This document shows, in pieces, positions 32,403 to 41,073 of a stretch of DNA of 64,000 nt. Location of the stretch: NCBI GenBank assembly GCA_036365515.1, contig CM070874.1:173947797-174011796 (forward strand), in the 5' to 3' direction. Below the pieces are notes generated by a model. The model saw nothing but the letters and a program-made list of their open reading frames with translations, was not told the DNA's origin and ran no database searches. Both the position numbers and the translations under genes were made by a program. Source of the DNA: Torymus aiolomorphi. Its lineage: Eukaryota > Arthropoda > Insecta > Hymenoptera > Torymidae. How positions within the stretch are numbered: the first letter of the stretch is position 1; the number at the start of each line of letters is the position of its first letter.

Positions 32403-33344
32403 TTATTGGATGCTTTCGTGTACTTCTTTTTCCAGAATGTGTAAATACAGAGTGCGAAGTTCTAAAAACAATCTCTCTACGTCGGTTTCTCTAAAGTTTG
32501 AATAACCTACGCGATCGTTCACATTAGATTTTAAATTTTCTTTTAGTTCGTCGAATATTTTTAGAAAAGTTATGCCGTCAAAAAGTGAGTGTATTATATT
32601 CTCGTCGTTTTTTTCACGAATGTTTATTTTGATGTTATTAATAATTAACTCTACCGCGGAATTAACAAATATCACGATATTTTCTAGTTGTTTGAATCTA
32701 AAATTTATACACTCGCGTAATTTTTTCAAGTGCGCAAATGTCTTTAACTGCATCACAACACTCGGTAAAATGTCGATCTTTCTCTTCTTTTTGGGTGGTT
32801 CGTCGTCGTCGATGGCTGCAGCGGTGGTGGTGGTGGTGGTGGTGGTGGTGGTGGCGGTGGTGGGGGTGGTGCTGGTGGTGCTGAAGGTATCGTCGTCGTG
32901 TATTATGCCGTGCGTGAGGCAGGGACTGCGTCCATCGGCGGTATCCCAGTCCTGGGCCTCGTGTTCGTAGCAGCTCGAGAAGTCAGGTGGTGTAATTTCC
33001 CGACTATGGTTGACGGATACGGCTTTTGAGCTGTAGCAGAGCATCAATGAAATGTCGTGGGCGGGTAGGATGATTTTTCTAGGTGTTCGATTCTCGTTGA
33101 TCAGATATTCTTGAATGGTGACAAAATGTTCCGTGAATTTTTCCCAGCTAGGTTTGTCCATAGTGACGTATTTGTGAGGTGAAACGCCGCCGCCAAATTG
33201 AATAACAGGGCGAAACTGTTTGCCGAAGTATTGTAAGCCGAGATAGACAAACTTTGAATGCGATTTATTGAGAGCGTAGCACGTGCTGAATAGCAGCGTG
33301 TGCGGAATATTCTCTTGATTCATTTTAACACTTTTTACGCGCAC
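32403..33344 (-). CDS. Polinton-2 protein with NLS (313 aa), unknown function
   Basis: The N-terminal 100 residues alternate short strands (KFVYLGLQYFGKQFRPVIQF, then VTMDKPSWEKFTEHF). That pattern is loosely reminiscent of the PC4 transcription-cofactor fold (strand, strand, then a Ser-x-x-x-Trp helix). The middle has a threonine/alanine microsatellite tract and a nuclear-localisation-type PPKKKRKI. The C-terminal 130 residues are helical. The first methionines at 33344 and 33323 are both possible; the second (MNQENIPHT) looks better. Function is inferred at best; a nuclear DNA-binding role is plausible. The frame is intact. Confidence 0.55.
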   Translation of the reverse strand: MRVKSVKMNQENIPHTLLFSTCYALNKSHSKFVYLGLQYFGKQFRPVIQFGGGVSPHKYVTMDKPSWEKFTEHFVTIQEYLINENRTPRKIILPAHDISLMLCYSSKAVSVNHSREITPPDFSSCYEHEAQDWDTADGRSPCLTHGIIHDDDTFSTTSTTPTTATTTTTTTTTTAAAIDDDEPPKKKRKIDILPSVVMQLKTFAHLKKLRECINFRFKQLENIVIFVNSAVELIINNIKINIREKNDENIIHSLFDGITFLKIFDELKENLKSNVNDRVGYSNFRETDVERLFLELRTLYLHILEKEVHESIQ

Positions 33345-33652
33345 TTTTAATAAAAAAATACTGACGGCAACGCCCGAGATGATGTGTTTTTTTAGATAGT
33401 GTACAGTGCGGTTCGTGCTTTCTTTTTAAGAAAATACTGCTCGGCGGTAGAGATGTCGTGCTTTCGGCTGCTGCGCTTCTACTATATTATCCCGCTCGCG
33501 ATGCCCTATGGTTCTCTATACGCGTACGAGCGCGTACCTCCCTCCTTTGCGCAGTGGGTGGCGGTGGTTGGTAAGCATTTATCCAATGACAGATCGCGAC
33601 GTATACATGCTGTTGGAGCGTGGTGGTGGTGGGGGAAGACCTTGTGCGAAAA

Positions 33653-33945
33653 ATTATTCTCAAAGAGAAAGATATCTTTGTTTTGAAAATATTTATCGAT
33701 AAGCGCGATTTTAACGGTGCCTTTGATAAATCGATACATATCGTAGTTCAAGAGGTATTTTATTACGCGTGAGTTCATCGGTAACACCGGAAATGTACAA
33801 GAGAGAAACACGATCTATTCTCAAAGAGAAAGATATCTTTGTTTTGAAAATATTTATCGATAAGCGAGATTTTAACGTTGCCTTTGATAAATCGATGCAT
33901 ATCGTAGTTCAAGAGGTATTTTATTACGCTTGAGTATTCGGTAAC
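33653..33945 (-). repeat. ~165-bp tandem duplication with coding-like frame
   Basis: Two copies (33653-33776 and 33818-33942) of a segment with tctcaaagagaaagatatct, atttatcgataagcg and catatcgtagttcaagaggt. On the minus strand each copy encodes the same peptide type, VIKYLLNYDM.RFIKG.VKI, in frames that run to stops at 33506 and 33775. I cannot say whether these are exons of a lost gene or simple DNA duplication. Confidence 0.55.
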
Positions 33946-34074
33946 AGCGGAAATGAGGTCATCAATTTTAGTCACGTACGTGTAGATAAGTTTTGTTCAA
34001 TAGAGAGAAACGCGATCAGTGCGTAAATATCGATAACTATTCGAAGAAAAGCCAAGGCTAGACTTGCAAGCAAC

Positions 34075-34240
34075 GCGTTTCATCGTGTTTTTAGTCATGC
34101 GCGCGTGTGTGTGTGTGTGAACAAAAATGAAACCCGACTATTACTTTTTTTTTCGAGGAAACGAAGGGGATCGGATAATTTACTGGAAGAGTGTGGGTTC
34201 GATAAATGAAAGAAGTCGTTTTGGTAAAAAAAAGTTTAAT
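34075..34240 (+). repeat. Direct repeat copy B (pair at 31785-31925)
   Basis: See copy A. This copy also carries a (GT)n run near 34108. Confidence 0.7.
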
Positions 34241-34509
34241 CGATCGATCAGATTATTAAGAAAAAAACTTACATAGTAAAAATACACAAAAACTTACAAA
34301 CTATGATTACATAAATTTTAAAGCAGCGCGTACAACCGGGACTGATTACTTACAAACTAAAATTGAATGTGTTTTGCTCCAGGGATATTAAACTAAAATG
34401 TTAAAAGTACAAAGCGCATAGAAAAGCCTACAAACTATTCATACACACAAAGAAGAAAAATCATTAAAATTAACACCATACAATAGAACAAAGAACGGCG
34501 ACATCATCA
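34241..34509. other. 3' region of protease gene cluster
   Basis: AT-rich, no gene. Lies immediately after the minus-strand protease stop. Confidence 0.4.
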
Positions 34510-35067
34510 TTATTGCGACAATGGTTTACACGATTGCATACAAAATCCTGCCCCTGCGGAAGTTGCCCGCGGGAAATTGTTCACGCGACGCATTTTCTTT
34601 TGTTTTCTTAGTTTTTTATCGCGACCTTTTCTCCTGACATTTTCATAAAACTTGGCAACTAATTTGTCGTTCGCGCGAGAATCGCGCGTAAAGACTTGAC
34701 AAAAAGTGCGTAAACTACGCCCGCTACACATAAAATACAAAAACATAATACAATATTCACCGCAGACTTTCGAATCGATGCTCTGCAACTTTTTCTTGTT
34801 CCACACGAGACGCTTGCAATTTCTTCCGAGTCGGTCGAGATGCCAGCGCGACTTTGGTCCCAGACCGTAGCTGTCAAAGTAGGTGCCTCTTGCATGACGA
34901 TCTATGTAGAATGCCACCCAGTGAGATCCAGGTTTATCCGCCGTGTCGATATTAGTCACGACGGCTGCGGGAAGGCTCAAGCGCCATGGTATATGGTCAG
35001 CGGCGTAGACTCCGATCGAATTAGCAGCGAGCCCACTGATGGCTCGTGTTATTTCTCGGGTGTTCAT
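34510..35067 (-). CDS. PRO: Adenain-like cysteine protease
   Basis: A 185-aa member of the adenovirus-protease/Ulp1 (C5/C48) family that in Polinton-like viruses matures capsid proteins. Visible active-site layout: His49 in GSHWVAFYID, Asp65 in TYFDSYG, Gln95 and Cys102 seven residues later in LQSIDSKVCGEYC. The Gln-to-Cys spacing equals that of adenain. The tail after residue 150 is highly basic (RRKGRDKKLRKQKK), which may bind DNA, as adenain uses DNA as cofactor. Length agrees with the family. The frame is intact, and its start overlaps the end of the upstream gene (35064) by four bases, so the two are probably co-transcribed. Confidence 0.88.
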   Translation of the reverse strand: MNTREITRAISGLAANSIGVYAADHIPWRLSLPAAVVTNIDTADKPGSHWVAFYIDRHARGTYFDSYGLGPKSRWHLDRLGRNCKRLVWNKKKLQSIDSKVCGEYCIMFLYFMCSGRSLRTFCQVFTRDSRANDKLVAKFYENVRRKGRDKKLRKQKKMRRVNNFPRATSAGAGFCMQSCKPLSQ

Positions 35068-35769
35068 TCTTGAGACAATGATGCAGAGTCGCCGTCAGCT
35101 GTGAAGTATATGTTGCAACTATTCGAATCGTTGCTATTTGTATCTTTTGCCTCGTAGTCATCATCATCGTCCGATTTCTCTACAATCCGCAGAGTTTTTT
35201 TCTTCTCCTTGCTGTGGTACTCGTGAAGCGCTGAAAAATACATTTCACTATTCACCCTTTCCTTCGAAGTAAGCCGCCATTCTTCGGGTAGTAGCGAACG
35301 TAGCCATTTCTTTATTTGATTAGCCTTGTATAAGGCACAAAATTCTTTTTGCTTTTTCTGCGAATGCGTGGCGCACACGGTGTTTTTTGGAAAAATACTG
35401 TTGAACTTGCCAAATGTTGGAGAAGCGTATTTCTCCAAGTTACATATACAGCGTCCAAATAGTGTTTCGATGTAGCGGGCCTTCTCCTCGCCGCGTACGT
35501 AATTCTTCTCGCCCCTCGGGCGATATTGTAGAGATGTCGATGCAACTGGCGAAGACTCACTTCCCATCGAACCAATGAAGTCCATGAATGTCAACAGCGC
35601 AGTAAGTATTGGTCTGTTTAACCTCATCAGGCAAGTCATCGAAGCTGCAGGGCGGCTGTACTATCCAGTGATCCATAATTTTTTTCTGCAGACAAATGAT
35701 TGCCACCTCCTTTGGCAAAAATTTTTTTTCGGTATCACGGAAGCCTTGAATATCTATTACGTAGTCCAT
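35064..35769 (-). pseudogene. Conserved Polinton protein (VDVQGF family), frameshifted
   Basis: It starts MDYVIDIQGF at 35769, with FLPKEVAIICLQ and a DIHGLHWFDG block. Near 35560-35600 the frame changes, and the second frame (to 35064) has the EKARYIETLFGRCICNLEKY block, a CATHSQKKQKEFCAL cysteine/histidine segment and an acidic C-terminus. The break could be a one-base indel or a small intron using the GTGAGT at the junction. The homologue in Polinton-1 (16129-16723) is split by a true intron further downstream. Conservation across two unlike Polintons suggests an important but unknown role. Confidence 0.6.
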
Positions 35770-35949
35770 GCTGTTTGGGGTGCGCGTGCGCGCGTGCAAA
35801 AGTGCGTGTATGCTGCCGGGTGCGAGAGAAAAAACGAAGTGACGCGAGGTGGCATAGAGCGTACGTCGTTAGCGCACCCTCCACCACTTTTGTCCCCCAC
35901 TTTTTACGTCCGGCGAGACTGACGCCACCTGTAGTGCTGACGTCAGCAT

Positions 35950-37284
35950 TTAGGCACTGAAATCCGATAAAATTTGTCGAGTGGAGTCGATTTCGAGAAT
36001 GTTATCGTATTCGGCATAAACAATACAGTTTATCGTAGTTGTCGGCGCGACTTCGAAGCCTACTTCTATACGCACGCTACCCGACCGCACGAGATTCCAG
36101 TGCGTGTGACAGTGAGCCGATAAGTCGGGCGTGAGATCGAAAGCTGTGAGAAAATAGCCTTGTGAATAATTGACTCTGTTTATGCCGAGGCCCTCGTTGA
36201 GGAAATGTATACCGGTGCCCGAGTAGAGTGTTTGAAAGGCTTCGATAAACGAGGCATTGTTCCCGGTAAAGTGTGGCTGTAATGGTTTGCTCGGAATTTG
36301 GACACCATCGACGTAGAGGGAGAGGTAATTTATGTCGAAGTGTTGAAAGTTGAAAGGATTAAGTCGCCGATTTCCGTTGAACGCTCTGTTATCTACGAAA
36401 CCGATGATTACGCGTTTCGGCAGTTGGCCTAGAATTGCATTATCGATGCTGTCGCCGTGTATACCGGCGTGAAGCGTGAAAGTTTTGATTTCGACGCGCG
36501 TTATGGGATACTTGGCAGTTGCCTTGGCCAAAGTATTGGCGTGCGCGATTAAAATACCGGGGTTTATTTTCACGCGACGAATAATGAGCGTAGCTTCTTT
36601 TATCCTTATGCCAAATTGTCCATCGTCTGTGCTGTCCATCAGACAAAAGGCGTCTTTGCTCCGCACTAGGCGCACGCGCATTTCGACACCATTGATAAGC
36701 ATTTTATCTTGATTAAACAAGTCGCAGTGCAGATGGCCAATCATGTCGAATGTCTTTCCGCCGAGCGTATAGTTTTGACGATTGACGAGGCCCTTGTTAG
36801 AGCCCGCTCCTTGATTTTGTGGGGTCGCCTCGAAGCAAGCCGGTGTGTCATCGTACCAGAGGCTAGCCGTCAGATGAGACTCTTTGGCTGCCGGTGAATA
36901 ACTCAACAGCGACTCGATGTAAGCTCTGTAGGGATACGCGTTGTTTGGCGGCGAGACAAGTTTTTGATTGAGAAAAATATCGATTTGATTGAACATTGAG
37001 TGAAGAAGGTTGTTTACGGGCGCAACTTTTAAATTCACGTCGGGATCGGCGATCGGTAATATCTGTGCCTTTACGTACAGCATGGTGTGCGCGAGATCGA
37101 TGTAATGCTCGCTGGCGCTGGGTACGACAAATTCGATCGGCGCGTCGCCTTCATCGCTGATCGACGACACGGGCTTATAGTTCAGAAAACTGCTGCCTTC
37201 GATCGAAGTTTGAGTCGCGGGGAGTGTAAAAAGATCAAGCTCGCTCGACATACACTCTGACGAGTGCGAGTGTAAGAAAGACAT
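35950..37284 (-). CDS. MCP: Polinton major capsid protein (double jelly roll)
   Basis: An intact 444-aa frame. It matches the protein family first named after C. elegans F54H12.2, now understood as the Polinton/adintovirus double-jelly-roll major capsid protein. Visible family blocks include the N-terminal SSELDLFTLPATQTSIEG, the IEFVVPSASEHYIDLAHT segment, VNNLLHSMFNQIDIFLN, and YPYRAYIESLL. The C-terminal half has the second barrel (ITRVEIKTFTLHAG; YLSLYVDGVQIPSKPLQP) and the terminal INCIVYAEYDNILEID strand. The full length and lack of stops suggest it decayed little. It lies upstream of the protease block and downstream of pX in the same orientation. Confidence 0.9.
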   Translation of the reverse strand: MSFLHSHSSECMSSELDLFTLPATQTSIEGSSFLNYKPVSSISDEGDAPIEFVVPSASEHYIDLAHTMLYVKAQILPIADPDVNLKVAPVNNLLHSMFNQIDIFLNQKLVSPPNNAYPYRAYIESLLSYSPAAKESHLTASLWYDDTPACFEATPQNQGAGSNKGLVNRQNYTLGGKTFDMIGHLHCDLFNQDKMLINGVEMRVRLVRSKDAFCLMDSTDDGQFGIRIKEATLIIRRVKINPGILIAHANTLAKATAKYPITRVEIKTFTLHAGIHGDSIDNAILGQLPKRVIIGFVDNRAFNGNRRLNPFNFQHFDINYLSLYVDGVQIPSKPLQPHFTGNNASFIEAFQTLYSGTGIHFLNEGLGINRVNYSQGYFLTAFDLTPDLSAHCHTHWNLVRSGSVRIEVGFEVAPTTTINCIVYAEYDNILEIDSTRQILSDFSA

Positions 37285-37300
37285 TTTCTTTTTTTTCTAT

Positions 37301-37813
37301 TTACTTTGGCCCGAAAATATCGCTAACGCTTCGAAACGTCGGTGTTTTGCGTTTTTTTCTACCTCCTTTGCGCGATTTTCGTCCGCCGGATGCTGGCACT
37401 TTTATGGCCCTCTTGCGTTTGGGGCGCACGGTGCGAACGGGACCGCGTGACTTTCGCGACTGACGTCGACGTTTGACTCGGTTGGTTGTTTTATAGCCTG
37501 AACCTTTCATAACTTCTGCTATTTTCTCGGCCGCTTTACGCTTGAGATTTCGACCCGATTCACGGGCCCTCGTTTTTACAGCCTCCTTGAAACTGCTCCC
37601 TGTGTTGGCAACGTCGTCGAGAACTTTTATACCTGCGCGCAGCGTCTCCTTACCCACTGCCCTAGCGCCGCTCGTGACATATGGCAGAATGCGGCGAAAG
37701 AGGCCACCTAGCCACGCGCCTACACCTCGGCCACTCTGAAATGGCGAGCCGGCAAAAACGTTTCTCACGCCACCCCCGATCTGTTCGTCGTAATAGCGAG
37801 TATAATGTGCCAT
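37301..37813 (-). CDS. pX-like basic core/minor capsid protein
   Basis: A 170-aa frame starting MAHYTRYYDEQIGGG. It has a glycine-rich segment with the block FAGSPFQSGRGVGAWLGG, then an amphipathic FRRILPYV helix and an ARAVGKETLRAG helix, and a C-terminal half that is extremely basic (RVKRRRQSRKSRG, RPKRKRA, RKGGRKKRK). Proteins of this type next to the major capsid gene in adintoviruses and Polintons are compared with adenovirus pX/pVI, which condense DNA and disrupt membranes. The gap to the capsid gene is 16 bases and to the penton gene only one, which argues for one polycistronic late block. Confidence 0.75.
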   Translation of the reverse strand: MAHYTRYYDEQIGGGVRNVFAGSPFQSGRGVGAWLGGLFRRILPYVTSGARAVGKETLRAGIKVLDDVANTGSSFKEAVKTRARESGRNLKRKAAEKIAEVMKGSGYKTTNRVKRRRQSRKSRGPVRTVRPKRKRAIKVPASGGRKSRKGGRKKRKTPTFRSVSDIFGPK

Positions 37814-37814
37814 G

Positions 37815-38630
37815 TTAGCAATTGCGCCTAAAGTGTAGCGTCACCGTCAACGTACGATACTCGAATGGTATGCGCCGCCCGTGCTGATCTCTTATATCTA
37901 TAATAACATTATTAAAATTGTGATAGAGAAGCGGTATGTAGTGAGCGGGTGCGAAGCGCTGGACAGTGCTGCATCCATATCTGAATTTAAAGGTATCCAT
38001 GGAAACTATGCGCAAGAGTGCCGCTTGGGTATCCCCCACTGTGTAGGGTTCGCATATGTCTGTGTAAACATACAGCTGGTCGGGAATTGCTCGAGAGAGC
38101 GATGCAGGTCTCGCGGCGACTATGTCCCTTTTGCCCTCGTCGTTTAGAGTGGTAAAAGGTATTTTTTGCTTCTCCGGAGTGTCATCGAAGCCAAATATAC
38201 GACGCATTTTTTCGTTGAAATAAGTCTCGTGTAGCTGTGCACAGTCGCACTTGCGCCTTATCGCGTAATAGCCGCGACGTGTTTTAACGGGTTCGAGCAT
38301 TTGATGCCGATAGGTTTCATTCGAGCTGTTTATCGCGTCCGCCAGCTCAAAGAGTGAGTCATAAATTCCAACGGGTATATTACAATATTTTTCCTCCACG
38401 AGTTGCGCGTCGTCGTCGTCGTACGTGGAAAACTTGTAGAAGGCGTCCTCCTCTTGAAAATGTACGACGCTGCATGGCACGTGTATTTCCACCAGTCCGA
38501 CGAGCCATTCGCCGTGTAATTTGATCTCGCGCGGTAAGTGCGTCGTGAAGCAGCTAGTTTTATTATCGGGAAAGTAATTCATACTGCTGTTGCTAGGCAG
38601 CACCATGTAAAAATCTTCGTACGTGTCCAT
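37815..38630 (-). CDS. Polinton minor capsid (penton-like) protein
   Basis: An intact 271-aa frame. The N-terminus FYMVLPSNSSMNYFPDNKTS is the signature of the Polinton minor capsid/penton family, followed by LPREIKLHGEWLVGLVEIH. The protein is predicted to be a single jelly roll occupying capsid vertices. It is almost directly adjacent to the pX gene downstream and 18 bases from the integrase stop upstream. Confidence 0.85.
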   Translation of the reverse strand: MDTYEDFYMVLPSNSSMNYFPDNKTSCFTTHLPREIKLHGEWLVGLVEIHVPCSVVHFQEEDAFYKFSTYDDDDAQLVEEKYCNIPVGIYDSLFELADAINSSNETYRHQMLEPVKTRRGYYAIRRKCDCAQLHETYFNEKMRRIFGFDDTPEKQKIPFTTLNDEGKRDIVAARPASLSRAIPDQLYVYTDICEPYTVGDTQAALLRIVSMDTFKFRYGCSTVQRFAPAHYIPLLYHNFNNVIIDIRDQHGRRIPFEYRTLTVTLHFRRNC

Positions 38631-38647
38631 GCTTGCTTGCTTGCTTT

Positions 38648-39781
38648 TTACGCGATTTTTTCGAGCTGACTAGCTTTTACCCAAGAATTAAATTTATCCG
38701 GATAGCCGAGCCACTTGACAAGCAGCTGCTTGTTGGCGCCGCGCCCTCTCTCGCGCACGACGCGTTCGATCTTGAAATTCTTATCGGGCGCCAGACGCTC
38801 GCGCCCGACGCGTACGAGTTCCTCTTTGTAAAAGAAGCCGTCTATGATCTCGTCGTTCAAGTCCCGAAGAATGTACGTGTGCAGCCCTTGCCGTCGCGAT
38901 ACGCGCGCTATCTTAAAAATTTCCTCGCTGAAATTGTTCTCGTATCCGCGCTCGAAGGTGTTTTTTGTTCGACTGATGCGCACGAGGTCTCCCACATTGA
39001 ATTTACCATGTGTCGCGCCGACGCGGTGGTGGTGGTGGTGGCGCTGCCGTCGTCGCCACCGATAATTGGAGCTCGCGCGCTTGGTCAAGTTTTCTCGCGC
39101 CTGCGCGGCGTTGTAGATGTCAACGTCGGCGGGTCGCATTCGGGTGCCGCTGTGTAGAGAATGATTGTACGCGTGGACAATTTTTTGTAAAACGTCGATA
39201 TATCGTTTGGTGTTTTGATGGGAAAAATATCGCCAGATTCGCTCGCGCAGTGTCCTGTTGAGGCGTTCGACGACTGCTGCCTTGATATCGGGATTCCTGG
39301 CGACGCGAAAGTCAATTCCCCGTCGGTCAAGAAGTTTTTGAAACGCTGCACCGGTAAATTCTTTGCCTCGATCGGTTTGCACGCACAAGGGTAAACGTGG
39401 TTGTGCTCTGTCGATAATGCGCTCGAATGCGTCGGCAACATTGCGCGCCGTTTTATCCATCAATGGTTCAACCCACGCAAACTTGCCGAGTACATCGACG
39501 ACTACGAGGATGTAGCAGTGTCCGTCGTTGTAATCCTTTATCGATGTGAGCTGCAGTAAATCACACTCCCACACGTCGTCGACGTTGCTCACGTTGTAGG
39601 TGAGTCGCGGAAAGCGTCTTTTTATCGGGTGATGAAGCGTGTACGCGTCTTGATTGCTCAGCCAGTCGTAAATTTTCTTCTTCTTCGCCTCTGTGCTGGC
39701 TGCGTTCAAACGCAGGAGATTCCGCGCGCCCGCGTAGCCCGCCTCGTGCTCGAGATCGTAGTACTGCTTTTCGTAAGCCAT
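38648..39781 (-). CDS. INT: Retrovirus-type integrase with chromodomain
   Basis: A 377-aa frame if started at MAYEKQYYD (39781); the longer frame runs only through a CT microsatellite giving RERERE and is unlikely to be native. The catalytic triad is complete: Asp in WECDLLQL, Asp in QTDRGKEF, and Glu in AAVVERLNRTLRERIW. A histidine/arginine microsatellite-coded patch separates the core from an SH3-like region (KFNVGDLVRISR) and a C-terminal chromodomain (IERVVRERGRG ... VKWLGYPDKFNSWVK). The enzyme would integrate the element, leaving the 6-bp duplication seen here. The frame appears functional. Confidence 0.92.
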   Translation of the reverse strand: MAYEKQYYDLEHEAGYAGARNLLRLNAASTEAKKKKIYDWLSNQDAYTLHHPIKRRFPRLTYNVSNVDDVWECDLLQLTSIKDYNDGHCYILVVVDVLGKFAWVEPLMDKTARNVADAFERIIDRAQPRLPLCVQTDRGKEFTGAAFQKLLDRRGIDFRVARNPDIKAAVVERLNRTLRERIWRYFSHQNTKRYIDVLQKIVHAYNHSLHSGTRMRPADVDIYNAAQARENLTKRASSNYRWRRRQRHHHHHRVGATHGKFNVGDLVRISRTKNTFERGYENNFSEEIFKIARVSRRQGLHTYILRDLNDEIIDGFFYKEELVRVGRERLAPDKNFKIERVVRERGRGANKQLLVKWLGYPDKFNSWVKASQLEKIA

Positions 39782-39782
39782 T

Positions 39783-39814
<32 letters not shown>
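39783..39814 (+). repeat. (CT)n microsatellite at integrase start
   Basis: About 16 CT units directly upstream of the integrase start codon (minus strand). It overlaps the end of the next gene. Confidence 0.9.
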
Positions 39815-39816
<2 letters not shown>

Positions 39817-40655
39817 GCCAGGTCAAATTTGAGCCAGTTTTTCTTCACTTGTCTGACGGTCTTTTTATTACGGGTGAGAATCGGTGAGCGCGTCGAGTCG
39901 TTTGCTGCTGCTGCTGCTGCTGCTGCTGTAGACGACTGCGCTGGCAAGCGTCGTTTGGCTGTTAGTATTTGCCCTATTTTCAGAACTTTTGGATTTCCGA
40001 TCAAATCGGCGGGCGTGTCGCTCGCTTTGAGAAATTTCGCAAATTCGTAGCGGCCAACGGGTGCTTCGTCCTCTGTTCCTGCTGCTGCTGCCGCTGTCTT
40101 TTTCTTTTTCTGCAGTGCGTCGAGCAATAACTCTGTTATGTTTGTGCGAGGTATGACGCGGCCATCGATGCTCACAGTGCCTGTATTGTCCCATTTCAGG
40201 CGATTGGGCACTCTTGTTTTCCAGATGTGCAGCATGCGGCGCGCTTTGGGTGCGTGTATTTTTGGCAGACTCTCGAGTATAGCTTCCTCACTGAGTGGTC
40301 CGAGCGCCTCCTCTATTTCGTCGATTTCGCGCTTCGTCTCGCGCTCCGTCGCTCGTTCGCTGTCTCGGAAAAAAAGATAGCGACGTAAAATCTGTAGATA
40401 ATTTAGGCATTTTTCGTAATCATCGCGTGCCGTTTTTGAGCGTAGAACCTCGTACATTTCGGCGTCTAATCGTGAAAAATTATCACCCTGTGTTTGTAAA
40501 CTTTTTTCTCCCCCCGACTCTTTTGGCTGTGTTGTAGCGGGCGGAGTGGATGACGTCATCGCATGCTGCGCAGCTTGAAACGTGTCCTCTGGTACGAGTA
40601 TCATCTTGCGTGCCCGTTCCATCTTATCGCGTGGCGGCGCCGCCACCCGATCCAA
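39813..40655 (-). CDS. Conserved Polinton accessory protein (280 aa)
   Basis: The N-terminal part is charged and helical. The core TVSIDGRVIPRTNITELLLDAL is the same family as the Polinton-1 frame at 8553-9137, and is followed by a YEFAKFL helix. Alanine runs (KKTAAAAAG, TAAAAAAAA) come from trinucleotide microsatellites, and the C-terminus is basic. A second methionine (MERARKMI, 40622) would overlap the upstream gene's stop (40624) and may be the true start. Function is unknown. Confidence 0.6.
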
Positions 40656-41040
40656 ATATTTTTGAGATTAGCGTTCCGAGTATCGGGGCGAGCAAGAGCG
40701 GTAAAAATGATCCTCCACTCTGAACAATCGATCGTTTCTTTGTGCGCCAATCGCCGTTTCCCCGTGCGTCACTCAGCTTTCTAAGCGCGTGTTTATGTCT
40801 GCGCAATCGCCTCTTGTCGGTATCGCTCAATTTTACGACCCCTTGTAAAACGTTCAACGCGCACTCGCATATGCACTTGACGAGTGGTTTGTCGGCCGTG
40901 CGCGCGATAGCCGCTCGATGTTTCTTATCGCCGTGACAGAGCGCACCGAGGAGTGCGAGATTTTTCTTGGAAAAATGATTACCGCGCGGCTGTATCCCGC
41001 GGCGCCGACGTTGGGCTCCGATGCGACTGCCCGCTGCCAT
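40624..41040 (-). CDS. Small Polinton protein with hydrophobic C-terminus
   Basis: A 138-aa frame. A basic N-terminus is followed by a helical, cysteine-containing region (VKCICECALNVLQGVVKLSD) and a terminal hydrophobic glycine/proline segment (GGSFLPLLLAPILGTLI). This arrangement is common in insect Polintons and adintoviruses and is suspected to act on membranes. The C-terminal hydrophobic block recalls the tail of the Polinton-1 PLA2-like protein, so the two elements may have solved membrane entry with different upstream domains. This is inference from composition. Confidence 0.65.
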   Translation of the reverse strand: MAAGSRIGAQRRRRGIQPRGNHFSKKNLALLGALCHGDKKHRAAIARTADKPLVKCICECALNVLQGVVKLSDTDKRRLRRHKHALRKLSDARGNGDWRTKKRSIVQSGGSFLPLLLAPILGTLISKIFGSGGGAATR

Positions 41041-41073
41041 AGTTTTTTTCCAACTGACGCGCGGCTGGCGAGA

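Noticed and set aside
32572..32970. Plus-strand frame of 132 aa opposite the NLS-protein gene
   Set aside because: It is an antisense shadow dominated by a valine run coded by GTG repeats.
38633..39157. Plus-strand frame of 174 aa opposite the integrase
   Set aside because: Antisense shadow of a gene whose minus-strand reading has a full catalytic triad and chromodomain.
39781..39826. Longer integrase N-terminus with a RERERE run
   Set aside because: It translates the CT microsatellite; MAYEKQYYD is a natural start immediately after it.
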